Of a DNA stretch of 61,576 bases, positions 47,175 through 56,032 are shown one piece after another. The position numbers and the translations under genes were made by a program. Each line of letters begins with the position of its first letter. The stretch's first letter is position 1. This DNA is from Bacteroidales bacterium (GTDB lineage Bacteria > Bacteroidota > Bacteroidia > Bacteroidales > Muribaculaceae). The notes beneath the pieces are model-generated. The model was not told where the DNA came from and made no database searches. It was given only the letters and a program-made list of their open reading frames with translations. The stretch covers positions 1 to 61,576 of the forward strand of contig JAAVFL010000046.1 of assembly GCA_014800795.1 (NCBI GenBank). Reading direction: 5' to 3'.

Positions 47175-47217
47175 GATTGTCTGGCACTGGGAAAAGATTG
47201 CCATTTGAATTACACTG

Positions 47218-47249
47218 CAAACTTCGTAAAAAACTCCCTATCCTCCAAA
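47218..47249 (-). promoter_or_regulatory. Probable promoter of nrdJ
   Basis: Minus-strand TTTG (47249-47246), 20 nt, GAAGTTTG (47225-47218). Weak -7 match. The leader would be about 100 nt and include the hairpin at 47144-47174. Confidence 0.45.
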
Positions 47250-47300
47250 TTCTACTGCTCATTTTATCAAGCATGTTGAAAAGTTTTCCGAAAAACCGCT

Positions 47301-47315
47301 CTACAGCTCCTGTAG
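47301..47315. repeat. Palindrome in the nrdJ / nitroreductase spacer
   Basis: CTACAG-ctc-CTGTAG, a perfect 6-bp dyad with a 3-nt centre, between the two divergent promoters. It could be a regulator site; no known operator is recognised. Confidence 0.4.
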
Positions 47316-47396
47316 GACAGAATTATCAACATGTCAATTTAAAAAAATCAACATCATAAAATATCATCACAAGGTTTGATTATCAAAACGCGTAAT

Positions 47397-47427
47397 TTTT
47401 CCGGCTGAAAAATATTCATTATCTTTG
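47397..47427 (+). promoter_or_regulatory. Promoter of the nitroreductase gene
   Basis: TTTT (47397-47400), 19 nt, TATCTTTG (47420-47427), about 60 bp before the ATG. Confidence 0.65.
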
Positions 47428-47488
47428 TACGTACCCACAACAATTTTCACCTTTAATTAAGACCCATTCAAATCAACAATTATAAATA

Positions 47489-48247
47489 ATGAATTTTTCA
47501 GTCACAGACCAATATTTCTCATCGCGCAGGACAATAAGGCGCTACTCAGATAAGGTAATTCCCGAGGCATTACTCTACAAAATGCTGGAATTGGCATCGC
47601 ATGCTCCTACTACCGGAAACATGCAGCTTTATAGCGTGATAATAAGCTCCTCCAGAGAGATACGAGAAGCTCTGGCGCCTCTTCATTTCAATCAGCCTCA
47701 GATCCTTTCCGCTCCCGTGATACTTACTTTTTGCGCTGATTTCAACCGATTCTCCAAATGGTGTGAATTCAATGATGCTGTCCCATGCTACGACAACCTG
47801 CAATCATTTGTCGCTTCGGCAATCGACACTATTGCCTTAGCGCAGCAATTCAATACCATAGCGGAAGCTTACGGGCTCGGAGTATGCTGGATCGGAACCA
47901 CTACATATACGGCACCCAAAATTGCGGAGGTTCTTGAATTACCATCACTTGTTGTACCACTTATCACACTGACTGTCGGTTATCCAGCCGAGGAAGGATC
48001 AGACGTTGGCAGACTACCGACAAACGCATTCATTCACAGCGAACGCTACCAAGACTACTCCCCTCTTCAGATTAAGGAATTGTATTCCGAAAAGGAGGAG
48101 CGCAGCGATTCCAAACAATTTGTTGAAGAGAACCAGAAGAACACATTGGCTCAAGTTTTTACAGATATACGGTACCCACGCGCTAACAATGAGCATTTTT
48201 CTGAGGTATTCCGTGATTTTCTGAGAGATGCCGGATTCGTTAAATAA
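47489..48247 (+). CDS. Nitroreductase family protein (FMN-dependent oxidoreductase)
   Basis: Flavoprotein of 252 residues of the NfsA/FRP branch. The FMN-binding start SSRRTIRRYSDKVIPE, followed by LELASHAPTTGNMQLYSVI, and the later GLGVCWIGTTTY are characteristic. The C-terminal part (about 175-252), with GRLPTNAFIHSERYQDYS, resembles the NfsA-type extension. It probably reduces nitro compounds, quinones or flavins with NAD(P)H; the physiological substrate is unknown. Divergent from nrdJ. Confidence 0.9.
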   Translation: MNFSVTDQYFSSRRTIRRYSDKVIPEALLYKMLELASHAPTTGNMQLYSVIISSSREIREALAPLHFNQPQILSAPVILTFCADFNRFSKWCEFNDAVPCYDNLQSFVASAIDTIALAQQFNTIAEAYGLGVCWIGTTTYTAPKIAEVLELPSLVVPLITLTVGYPAEEGSDVGRLPTNAFIHSERYQDYSPLQIKELYSEKEERSDSKQFVEENQKNTLAQVFTDIRYPRANNEHFSEVFRDFLRDAGFVK

Positions 48248-48315
48248 CCGATTGGATAGACAGCACCTCAGTTTTTTTTAACACGAAGGTGCTATTTTTA
48301 TGCCCAGCCGCCGAA

Positions 48316-48323
48316 TAACTTTG
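48316..48323 (+). promoter_or_regulatory. -7 element of the small-protein gene
   Basis: TAACTTTG, 28 bp before the ATG at 48351, with TATTTT about 19 nt upstream. Supports that the short gene is real. Confidence 0.6.
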
Positions 48324-48350
48324 CACTGAAATATTAAACACATATAGATC

Positions 48351-48608
48351 ATGGGCACAACTATAGTTATCACACCGAATGTCATCAATACCATAAATGC
48401 ACTTCCCGTTGAAGAAAGACTGGCTATAACTGCAGCTCTCGCAAGCGAACTAATTCTTGGAAAAGAATCCGCATCCTCTCTCACTCCGGCACAAGCCATG
48501 ATTTTTTCGATGATAAAGGATTATGTATGCCGCGATACGGAACGTTGTATTAATGGCATCTCAATTATGAGAAACGCCCGCAACTGCAATAGCAGGCGGG
48601 CGTTGTAG
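48351..48608 (+). CDS. Small conserved-looking protein of unknown function
   Basis: Protein of 85 residues, no signal peptide or membrane segment. The body (1-66) opens MGTTIVITPNVINTINALP and continues with EERLAITAALASELILG and a helical LTPAQAMIFSMIKDYVCRDTER; it looks like a compact helical domain. It has its own promoter (48316-48323). The last 12 or so residues, rich in N and R, are encoded by one arm of the convergent valS terminator (48573-48604), so the natural C-terminus may once have been shorter. Family not recognised with certainty; function unknown. Confidence 0.65.
   Translation: MGTTIVITPNVINTINALPVEERLAITAALASELILGKESASSLTPAQAMIFSMIKDYVCRDTERCINGISIMRNARNCNSRRAL
48573..48604 (-). 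terminator. Terminator of valS, overlapping the 3' end of the small gene
   Basis: AACGCCCGC (48573-48581) and GCGGGCGTT (48596-48604) form a 9-bp GC-rich stem; read on the minus strand it is followed by TTTCTCATAATTG. It lies 45 bp past the valS stop and inside the coding frame of the convergent 85-residue protein. Confidence 0.75.
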
Positions 48609-48649
48609 CCATAATATATGGTAAATAAGTATTTCTGTAAACCGCTGAA

Positions 48650-51286
48650 TTAGCTAAGGGCTTCCAATGATGCCCGCAACGACATCAGTTTCTGCTCTGC
48701 ATCAGCTTGTTTTCGCCGCTCCGCTTCTACAACAGCCGCAGGAGCTTTCGATGTGAAGCGTTCATTCGACAATTTTTTCATAACGGAGGAGAGGAAGCCT
48801 TCATAATACTCAATATCCTTTTTAAGGCGTGCTATCTCAGCTTCGACATCCACAGCTCCATTAAGAGGAATATTATATTCCTGAGTTCCCACAAGAAACG
48901 CCGCGGCAGAAGAATCCTTTGGCTGTCTTCCAAGTATTTCAGAAAGATTAGCCATTTTGCGAATCAGAGCATTCAGTCCTTCCGGAGCCGGGGAGTCTCC
49001 ATCCACTACTGCGAGAGTCAAACTCTCACGTGGTGAGATTCCTTTCTGGGCACGCACTGCACGCACTGAGGTTATTATCTCCTTTGCAATTTCCATACTT
49101 GAAAGCAGATATGCGGAATCCTCAGTAATGAATTCTTCCGCAGATATAGTTGCATACATAATGGATTCTCCGGGGCGACGCTCAGAAATATTCTGCCATA
49201 GTTCTTCCGTGATAAATGGCATGAACGGATGCATCAGACGAAGAAGCGCCGAGAAGAATTCAAGCGTGCGATTGTATGTCACAGAGTCTATCGGTGATCC
49301 GTAGGCCGGCTTTACCATTTCAAGATACCACGCCGAGAACTCATCCCAGAAAAGGCGATAGATTGCCATCAATGCCTCTGAGATACGGAATTTAGCCATA
49401 AGACCATCTACCTCGGTAATTGTTGCGGCAAGCCGGGAAGAGAACCACTTCATAGCATATTCATTCTCAGCAGGCATCGGCAGAGAGTTGTCTACATTCC
49501 ATCCCTTCACCAGACGGAATGCATTCCATACTTTATTGCAGAAATTACGTCCGGTTTCGCAAAGCTTGTCATCAAAAAGAATATCATTGCCTGCTGGGGC
49601 CGACAGCATCAAGCCCATACGTACACCATCAGCGCCATAGGTTGCGATAAGATCCAGAGGATCGGGTGAATTACCGAGCTGCTTGCTCATTTTTCGCCCA
49701 AGTTTATCACGAACTATACCCGTGAAATATACGTTTTTGAAAGGCTCTTTACTCTCAAACTCGTAACCGGCAATTATCATTCGTGCCACCCAGAAGAAAA
49801 TAATGTCCGGACCCGTGACAAGATCAGCAGTCGGATAATAATATGATATCTCGGGGTTGCCGGGATCGAGGATTCCATTAAATAGAGAGATAGGCCAAAG
49901 CCATGAGCTGAACCATGTATCCAGACAATCCTCATCAGCACGAAGGTCAGATAGTTCGAGCGAAGGGTTATCGGTTTTCTTTCGGGCTTCTTCAAGAGCC
50001 TCCTCAGGAGTTTCGGCCACGACATAGCCACCTTCCGGCAGGAAATATGCGGGAATCCGGTGCCCCCACCATAATTGACGGCTGATACACCAATCTTTGG
50101 TATCCGTCATCCAGTGGCGATAGGTATTTTTGAATTTAGCAGGATGAAACTGAATATCCCCGTCCATCACTGCTGCGAGAGCCGGCTTGGTAAGTTCATC
50201 CATTTTCAGGAACCACTGCATCGAAAGCTTTGGTTCAATCACTACGTTTGTGCGCTCTGAGTAGCCGACTTTATTGTCGTAATCCTCAATTTTCTCAACA
50301 AGACCGGCGGCACCGAGATCTGCAATAATTTCACGACGTACATCGAAACGATCCTTACCGACATACATACCGCCAGCTTCAGAAATTGTTCCGTTATCAT
50401 TGAATATGTCTATTACCGGCAGATTATATTTTTCTCCCAGCATATAGTCATTGACATCATGGGCAGGAGTCACTTTCAGACATCCTGTTCCGAACTCCAT
50501 CTCAACATATTCATCCATAATGATAGGGACAGCACGTCCGACCAACGGCACAATCACCTTTTTGCCTTTAAGCCAGCCATATCGTTCGTCATTAGGATTT
50601 ACACATACTGCTGTATCTCCGAGAATCGTTTCCGGACGTGTCGTAGCTACTACAATATATTTATCCGGCTCTCCTTCTACAAAATATCTGAGATGATAAA
50701 GTTTCGAATGTTCGTCGTGATATATCACTTCCTCATCAGAGAGTGCGGTCAAAGCGGAGGGATCCCAATTCACCATACGCACACCCCTATATATCAACCC
50801 TTTGCGATACAGTTCGCAAAAAACTTTTATTACGCTCTTGGAGCGTATATCGTCCATTGTAAAGGCAGTCCTGCTCCAATCGCATGATGCGCCCAATTTA
50901 CGCAACTGCGAAAGAATTATGCCACCATGGTGTTCGGTCCATTCCCAGGCATGACGGAGAAATTCCTCACGCGTAAGATCTGATTTCTTTATACCCTCTT
51001 TAGCCAGTTTCGCCACAACTTTTGCTTCGGTCGCGATTGAAGCATGGTCCGTACCTGGAACCCACAGCGCATTTTTTCCCTCCATACGGGCCCGGCGCAC
51101 CAGAATATCCTGAATTGTCTCATTCAGCATATGTCCCATATGCAACACTCCGGTTACATTAGGAGGAGGAATAACAATTGTATACGGTTCACGTCCGTCG
51201 GGTTCGGAATGGAACAGGTTGTGTTCCATCCAGTAGGCATACCATTTGTCCTCTACCTCAGCAGGGTTGTACTTCGTTGCCAGCAT
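48650..51286 (-). CDS. valS: Valyl-tRNA synthetase
   Basis: Class I synthetase charging tRNA-Val. HIGH motif as VLHMGHM (47-53), the editing domain (about 190-340, with [13 protein letters not shown] and [12 protein letters not shown]), the KMSKS loop as KMSKQ (532-536) in [14 protein letters not shown], an anticodon-binding helical domain and the ValS-specific C-terminal coiled coil (about 810-878). The 878-residue length is typical. The -7 element lies at 51331-51338. KMSKQ in place of KMSKS is a conservative variant I believe common in this phylum. Confidence 0.97.
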   Translation of the reverse strand: MLATKYNPAEVEDKWYAYWMEHNLFHSEPDGREPYTIVIPPPNVTGVLHMGHMLNETIQDILVRRARMEGKNALWVPGTDHASIATEAKVVAKLAKEGIKKSDLTREEFLRHAWEWTEHHGGIILSQLRKLGASCDWSRTAFTMDDIRSKSVIKVFCELYRKGLIYRGVRMVNWDPSALTALSDEEVIYHDEHSKLYHLRYFVEGEPDKYIVVATTRPETILGDTAVCVNPNDERYGWLKGKKVIVPLVGRAVPIIMDEYVEMEFGTGCLKVTPAHDVNDYMLGEKYNLPVIDIFNDNGTISEAGGMYVGKDRFDVRREIIADLGAAGLVEKIEDYDNKVGYSERTNVVIEPKLSMQWFLKMDELTKPALAAVMDGDIQFHPAKFKNTYRHWMTDTKDWCISRQLWWGHRIPAYFLPEGGYVVAETPEEALEEARKKTDNPSLELSDLRADEDCLDTWFSSWLWPISLFNGILDPGNPEISYYYPTADLVTGPDIIFFWVARMIIAGYEFESKEPFKNVYFTGIVRDKLGRKMSKQLGNSPDPLDLIATYGADGVRMGLMLSAPAGNDILFDDKLCETGRNFCNKVWNAFRLVKGWNVDNSLPMPAENEYAMKWFSSRLAATITEVDGLMAKFRISEALMAIYRLFWDEFSAWYLEMVKPAYGSPIDSVTYNRTLEFFSALLRLMHPFMPFITEELWQNISERRPGESIMYATISAEEFITEDSAYLLSSMEIAKEIITSVRAVRAQKGISPRESLTLAVVDGDSPAPEGLNALIRKMANLSEILGRQPKDSSAAAFLVGTQEYNIPLNGAVDVEAEIARLKKDIEYYEGFLSSVMKKLSNERFTSKAPAAVVEAERRKQADAEQKLMSLRASLEALS

Positions 51287-51330
51287 AATCTTATCGTAAT
51301 ATTTACTGTTATATCGTATTTATCTGACTG

Positions 51331-51338
51331 CAAAATTA
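51331..51338 (-). promoter_or_regulatory. -7 element of valS
   Basis: TAATTTTG on the minus strand, 45 bp before the ATG. Confidence 0.5.
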
Positions 51339-51391
51339 CGAAAAAACCTTGGATATACCGCCAGCACCCATCATATTAGCTGTGTTTTTTG

Positions 51392-51399
51392 TAACTTTG
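51392..51399 (+). promoter_or_regulatory. -7 element of the transporter-kinase pair
   Basis: TAACTTTG on the plus strand, 33 bp before the transporter ATG. Confidence 0.5.
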
Positions 51400-51431
51400 C
51401 ATATGATAAATTCAAATGTGAACCATCGACC

Positions 51432-52640
51432 ATGAGCAGAACTGTTCCAAAACACTACATAATACCCTTTATCCTCATCACCTCCCTCTTTTTCATGTGG
51501 GGATTCGCACGAGCGATTCTGGATGTTTTAAACAAACATTTTCAGGAATCCCTTTCAATATCCATAACACAATCCTCACTGATTCAGGCCACCACATATC
51601 TTGGATATTTCCTTATGGCCTTACCGGCGGGAATCATCATTACGCGTTGGGGATATAGAAGAGGAGTGGTTACAGGTCTGCTACTTTTCAGTATCGGCAG
51701 CCTACTTTTCATCCCGGGAGAATTCTTCATGTCCTTTGAATTATTCCTGACCGCGTTATTTATTATAGGATGCGGACTTGTACTTCTCGAAACATCCGCA
51801 AATCCATATGCCGCGGAATTGGGCGAACCAGCCACAGCGGCGTGCCGCCTTAATCTCGCTCAGTCATTCAATGGCCTGGGATGCATTCTTGCCCCAGTGA
51901 TTGTTGGTAGTTTTCTTTTCTCAAATGAAAATGCCGGAGTTGCCCTCCCCTATACTATAATGGGAGTTGCTGTTTTTATTGCAGCGATGATATTTACAAA
52001 GGTTCGACTTCCGGAAATCACTCCAAGCTCCGACAGCGAAGATATTCCCGAAGATTCGGGAATCACAGATACCATCAGACAGCTATGGCAGATTAAAAAG
52101 TTCCGTTACGGCTTAATCGCACTGCTTTGCTATGAGATATCTGAAATTTCCATAAACAGCCTTTTTATAAACTATGCTACCGCAGATGGATGGATGACTA
52201 GATCAACCGCCTCCATAGTGCTTTCGTTCGGTGCCCTCGGGCTTTTCATGATAGCACGTGTTGCCGGAAGTTGGATTATGAGCCGCATCGCAGCCGAAAA
52301 AGTATTGACAGCGTGTGCCATTTTGACCGTTGCAGGTTCTCTTCTCGTAACACTAAACATAGGATGGCTTTCAAGATCCGGCTTATTCATGTGTTATGCA
52401 TTCGAAGCCGTCATGTTCCCTACAATTTTTGCAATCACGATATCCGGAGTTGGAAGGTCGGTAAAAATAGCATCTTCATTTCTTATGATGACGCCTATAG
52501 GCGGGGCTATAGGTACAATACTTATGAGTTGGCTTGCAGATCTTTCCTCCATGTCCACGGCCTTTCTCGTACCAGCAGCCGGTTATACATCAGTGCTTGC
52601 ATATGCCTGTTATTCTATAAGAAAAAATACCACCGCATGA
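51432..52640 (+). CDS. FucP-like sugar MFS transporter
   Basis: Twelve-helix inner-membrane proton symporter of the FucP/GlcP type, 402 residues. Helix 1 carries SLFFMWGFARAILDVLNKHFQ, close to the FucP signature around its key Asp, and helix 4 carries LLETSANPYAAELG with the conserved Glu. SFNGLGCILAPVIVGSFLF and the second-half helices follow. Substrate could be fucose, glucose or another hexose. Its stop codon overlaps the start of a PfkB kinase (ATGA), so imported sugar is probably phosphorylated by that kinase. Confidence 0.9.
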   Translation: MSRTVPKHYIIPFILITSLFFMWGFARAILDVLNKHFQESLSISITQSSLIQATTYLGYFLMALPAGIIITRWGYRRGVVTGLLLFSIGSLLFIPGEFFMSFELFLTALFIIGCGLVLLETSANPYAAELGEPATAACRLNLAQSFNGLGCILAPVIVGSFLFSNENAGVALPYTIMGVAVFIAAMIFTKVRLPEITPSSDSEDIPEDSGITDTIRQLWQIKKFRYGLIALLCYEISEISINSLFINYATADGWMTRSTASIVLSFGALGLFMIARVAGSWIMSRIAAEKVLTACAILTVAGSLLVTLNIGWLSRSGLFMCYAFEAVMFPTIFAITISGVGRSVKIASSFLMMTPIGGAIGTILMSWLADLSSMSTAFLVPAAGYTSVLAYACYSIRKNTTA

Positions 52641-53548
52641 TTCATGAACAGACCTTTCCTCATCGCGAGACTGACATATGTTGTATCGGACACATAACGC
52701 TTGACAAAGTGATAACACCTCGCTTTACGGCTCATATGCCCGGAGGTACTGCATATTATTTTGCCAAGTCACTGAGAAACCTTGATCACTCAGGTTTCAA
52801 ACTCGTCACTTCATTAGGTGAAAGTGAGATGAATGTAGTAAACGACTTGATACACGATGGTTTCGATGTGGAGATTCTTCCAAGTCGTCGCTCTGTATAT
52901 TTCGAAAATAAATACGGCGAAGACATGAATGACCGCTCACAGAGAGTTCTTGCCCAGGCAGATCCATTTACTACCATAAAATTAGCATCCATAAACTCCA
53001 GAATTTTTCACCTCGGCACTCTTCTGGCAGATGATTTCAACATTGATGTAATTAAATTCCTCTCACAAAAAGGAATTGTTTCAGTTGATGTACAAGGATA
53101 TCTGCGAAAGGTAGAAAATGAGCATGTAGTTGCAGTAGATTATGATCTAAAAAAGGAGGCTATGCCATATATCTCTATATTGAAAGCTAACGAAATGGAG
53201 ATGGAAGTTCTCACAGGAACCACTGATCCATACAAAGCGTCCGAGATACTGGCCGATTGGGGATGTAAAGAAGTTTTGCTGACATTGGGAGACAAAGGAT
53301 CACTAATATACGCCGGCGGCCAATTTTTTGAAATACCAGCACTCCCGGCTCATCAACTTATTGATGCTACCGGCTGTGGCGATACATATATGGCCGGATA
53401 TCTGTATAGAAGAAGTAAAGGAGCATCTTATACGGAAGCTGGACTATTCGCAGCAGCCATGTGTTCGCTAAAATTGGGTGTAAAAGGCCCTTTCTCCGCA
53501 ACAGAGGAAGATATCTATTCCTACATAAACCGATATAATGCAAAGTAG
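52637..53548 (+). CDS. PfkB family carbohydrate kinase
   Basis: Ribokinase-fold sugar or nucleoside kinase of 303 residues. GHITLDKV near residue 18 and MPGGTAYYFAKSL form the substrate side; KANEMEMEVLTG, VLLTLGDKGSLIY and DATGCGDTYMAGYL (catalytic base D249 with its anion hole, 246-259) are the PfkB signatures. The start is set at ATG 52637 because it overlaps the transporter stop and gives a normal N-terminus; the same frame is open much further up but that sequence has no family character. Substrate unknown. Confidence 0.9.
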   Translation: MIHEQTFPHRETDICCIGHITLDKVITPRFTAHMPGGTAYYFAKSLRNLDHSGFKLVTSLGESEMNVVNDLIHDGFDVEILPSRRSVYFENKYGEDMNDRSQRVLAQADPFTTIKLASINSRIFHLGTLLADDFNIDVIKFLSQKGIVSVDVQGYLRKVENEHVVAVDYDLKKEAMPYISILKANEMEMEVLTGTTDPYKASEILADWGCKEVLLTLGDKGSLIYAGGQFFEIPALPAHQLIDATGCGDTYMAGYLYRRSKGASYTEAGLFAAAMCSLKLGVKGPFSATEEDIYSYINRYNAK

Positions 53549-53663
53549 TAGAACTCATTAATTCACGTCATAGGAAGAGGGTACGTTTAATGATATTTCT
53601 CATTAAAAATCCGACGATATAACCATCCGCAAAAAATACGTACAAGTTCTGATATATGATATG

Positions 53664-53710
53664 GTGAGCGCCCCCCCCGGAAAAATATTTTTCCGGGGGG
53701 GGGCGCTCAC
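53664..53710. repeat. 47-bp near-perfect palindrome with C8/G9 runs
   Basis: GTGAGCG followed by eight C, then GGAAAAAT, is mirrored by ATTTTTCC, nine G and CGCTCAC. Only one unpaired G breaks an otherwise complete 23-bp dyad with no loop. It lies 115 bp after the kinase gene and directly upstream of the -7 element at 53725 of the S9 peptidase. On RNA it would be a very stable hairpin; a U-tract does not follow, though the apex is A5/T5. Possible terminator, operator or slippage-prone switch. Confidence 0.75.
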
Positions 53711-53724
53711 ATCGAAATTTTTCG

Positions 53725-53732
53725 TAATTTTG
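53725..53732 (+). promoter_or_regulatory. -7 element of the S9 peptidase gene
   Basis: TAATTTTG, 62 bp before the ATG. Its -33 position would fall in the right arm of the 53664-53710 palindrome. Confidence 0.5.
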
Positions 53733-53793
53733 TGGATGATAAATTTTTACCTGATAAGGTGCTTCGAAAAACTATCAACGAAACATAATAATA

Positions 53794-55905
53794 ATGAACA
53801 AAATTCTTATCCCGTTAGCAATGTCAGCTACAGTATTGGCCACTGCTACCGGTTGCTGCGACAAGCAGGAACTCATCGACAAACCGGAGTTTCACTCAAC
53901 CGACGGTATTTTCAGCATCGAAGCGCTTGAAGCGCTCGGAAGAGTAAGCAATCCCCAGGTCTCACCCGACGGTTCAAAAATCCTGTATGGTGTTAGCTAT
54001 GAAAGTGTAGAACAGAACAAATCGAACAATGAACTGTACGTAATGGACATTGACGGTGCCAATGTAAAACGCCTTACCACCACTCCAGGCTCGGAAAGCG
54101 AAGCCGTATGGATTGACGGAGGGCGTAGAGTCGCATTCGTAGCTCCACACGACGGCATTCCTCAAATGTGGGTTATGAATGCTGACGGAACGAACCGACA
54201 AGTTGTCACCCGTATGCAAAATGGTATAGGTGGATTTCTTGTATCGCCGGACGGGACTAAAGTATTACTTATCTCCACCGTAAAATATGGTCGTACACCT
54301 CAGGACGTGTATCCCGACCTTCCCAAAGCAAACGCGCGCATTATAGACGACCTTATGTATAAGCATTGGGATGAATGGGTCACCGAGATTCCTCATCCCT
54401 TCCTGGCGGATTTTACAGGATTCGGTGTTGAAAATATCAGAGACATAATGCAAGATGAACCGTTCGAATCGCCAATGAAACCGTTCGGAGGAGTAGAATC
54501 TTTTGCATGGAGCCCGGACTCGAAACAGCTGGTATACGTAAGCCGTAAAAAGACCGGAATGGAATATGCGGTATCTACAAATTCCGATTTATATCTGTAT
54601 GATATCGAAAAAGGTTCAACTCGCAACCTGACGGAAGGTATGATGGGCTACGATACAGCTCCCGCTTTCTCACCCGACGGTAGCCGTCTTGCATGGTTAT
54701 CCATGGAGCATGACGGTTATGAGTCAGATAAGAACCGTATCTTCGTCATGGATATGAATTCCGGATTAAAAACAGATCTCACAACGGAATGGGACTACAC
54801 TGCAGATGCCATTGCATGGAATCCATCCGGGAACAGCATATATTTCCTGGCTCCATATCAAGGTGTGACACCTATCTTCAGCATTGATGTAGAATCACAC
54901 AAAGTCAACATGGTCACATCTGGAGCCGATATCGCCGATTATGCAGCCCTTGCTCCTGTCGGAACAGATCGTATAGTCACAATGCGCCATTCAATGCTCT
55001 ATCCGAATGAAATATTCATGGTGGAGAATCAGAAGGCACATGCACTTACAGATGTCAATAAAGAGATTCTGTCACAGATTGAAGCCCCTGTCGTTATGAA
55101 AGAGCTTGTTCCAACGACTGATGGTAAATTGATGACTACATGGGTAGTTCTTCCTCCGAATTTTGATGCAGAAAAGAAATATCCTGCTATCTTATATTGT
55201 CAGGGTGGTCCTCAGCAGGCTGTAAGCCAATTCTGGAGCTATCGGTGGAACCTGATGCTGATGGCATCTAACGGTTATATCGTGATCGCGCCAAACCGCC
55301 GTGGTCTCCCCGGTTTCGGAACAGAATGGAATGCACAGATTTCAGGAGATTATCCCGGTCAGAATATGCGCGACTATCTCGCCGCTGTAGACTACATGAA
55401 AGAAAAGCCGTTTGTTGACGAAACTCATATCGGAGCCGTAGGTGCAAGTTATGGTGGTTTCTCCGTTTATATGCTTGCAGGAATACACGAAAACCGCTTC
55501 GCGGCCCTCATTGCACATGCCGGTATTTTCAATATTGAAAGTCAGTATCTTGAAACAGAAGAAATGTGGTTCGCCAACTGGGATATGGGCGGCGCATATT
55601 GGGAAAAAGACAATGCTGTTGCACAGCGTACGTTCGCTAATTCCCCACATAAATTTGTTGACAAATGGAATACACCCATTCTCATAACTCACGGGGAGTT
55701 TGATTACCGCATACTTTCATCTCAGGGTGAGATGGCTTTCAATGCTGCCCATCTGCGTGGTGTTCCTGCAGAAATGGTTATTTTCCCGGATGAGAACCAT
55801 TGGATACTGAAACCACAGAATGCCATTTTATGGCAGCGTGTATTCTTCCGTTGGCTCGACCGCTGGCTCAAACCAAGCGAAAACATTTCAGAGAATAACT
55901 TATAA
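53794..55905 (+). CDS. S9 family (prolyl oligopeptidase-like) peptidase, probable lipoprotein
   Basis: Serine peptidase of 703 residues resembling the DPP5/S9C group of Bacteroidetes, which releases dipeptides from peptides in the periplasm. A signal peptide ends at a possible lipobox ATGC (C21). Residues 45-430 are WD40-like beta-propeller repeats (SPDGSKILYG, SPDGTKVLL, SPDSKQLVYV, SPDGSRLAWL). The alpha/beta hydrolase domain carries nucleophile S552 in GASYGG, D637 in THGEFDYRI and H669 in PDENHWI. A role in nutrient peptide breakdown fits an asaccharolytic or mixed gut lifestyle. Confidence 0.93.
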   Translation: MNKILIPLAMSATVLATATGCCDKQELIDKPEFHSTDGIFSIEALEALGRVSNPQVSPDGSKILYGVSYESVEQNKSNNELYVMDIDGANVKRLTTTPGSESEAVWIDGGRRVAFVAPHDGIPQMWVMNADGTNRQVVTRMQNGIGGFLVSPDGTKVLLISTVKYGRTPQDVYPDLPKANARIIDDLMYKHWDEWVTEIPHPFLADFTGFGVENIRDIMQDEPFESPMKPFGGVESFAWSPDSKQLVYVSRKKTGMEYAVSTNSDLYLYDIEKGSTRNLTEGMMGYDTAPAFSPDGSRLAWLSMEHDGYESDKNRIFVMDMNSGLKTDLTTEWDYTADAIAWNPSGNSIYFLAPYQGVTPIFSIDVESHKVNMVTSGADIADYAALAPVGTDRIVTMRHSMLYPNEIFMVENQKAHALTDVNKEILSQIEAPVVMKELVPTTDGKLMTTWVVLPPNFDAEKKYPAILYCQGGPQQAVSQFWSYRWNLMLMASNGYIVIAPNRRGLPGFGTEWNAQISGDYPGQNMRDYLAAVDYMKEKPFVDETHIGAVGASYGGFSVYMLAGIHENRFAALIAHAGIFNIESQYLETEEMWFANWDMGGAYWEKDNAVAQRTFANSPHKFVDKWNTPILITHGEFDYRILSSQGEMAFNAAHLRGVPAEMVIFPDENHWILKPQNAILWQRVFFRWLDRWLKPSENISENNL

Positions 55906-55940
55906 ACTCCGTATTATAAGCTCTATCTCATAAAACGACT

Positions 55941-55990
55941 GGCTGCATTTCAAAGTCTTATATTACAACTTTTGAAATGCAGCCAATCTT
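55941..55990. terminator. Terminator between the S9 peptidase and the lipoprotein gene
   Basis: Perfect 14-bp arms GGCTGCATTTCAAA (55941-55954) and its complement (55971-55984), then AATCTTTTAT on the plus strand; the minus side also runs into CGTTTTATG. Likely used by both convergent genes. Confidence 0.85.
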
Positions 55991-56032
55991 TTATAAGGTT
56001 GAGATTATGTCTATGCGTATTTACCAGATAGG

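Noticed and set aside
47205-47400. Cobalamin riboswitch in front of the B12-dependent reductase
   Set aside because: I looked for a B12-box and the conserved cores and saw none; only a hairpin and a short palindrome are present.
52271-52636. Upstream extension of the PfkB kinase frame within the transporter gene
   Set aside because: The sequence is out-of-frame transporter coding DNA and the ATG at 52637 gives a normal kinase N-terminus.
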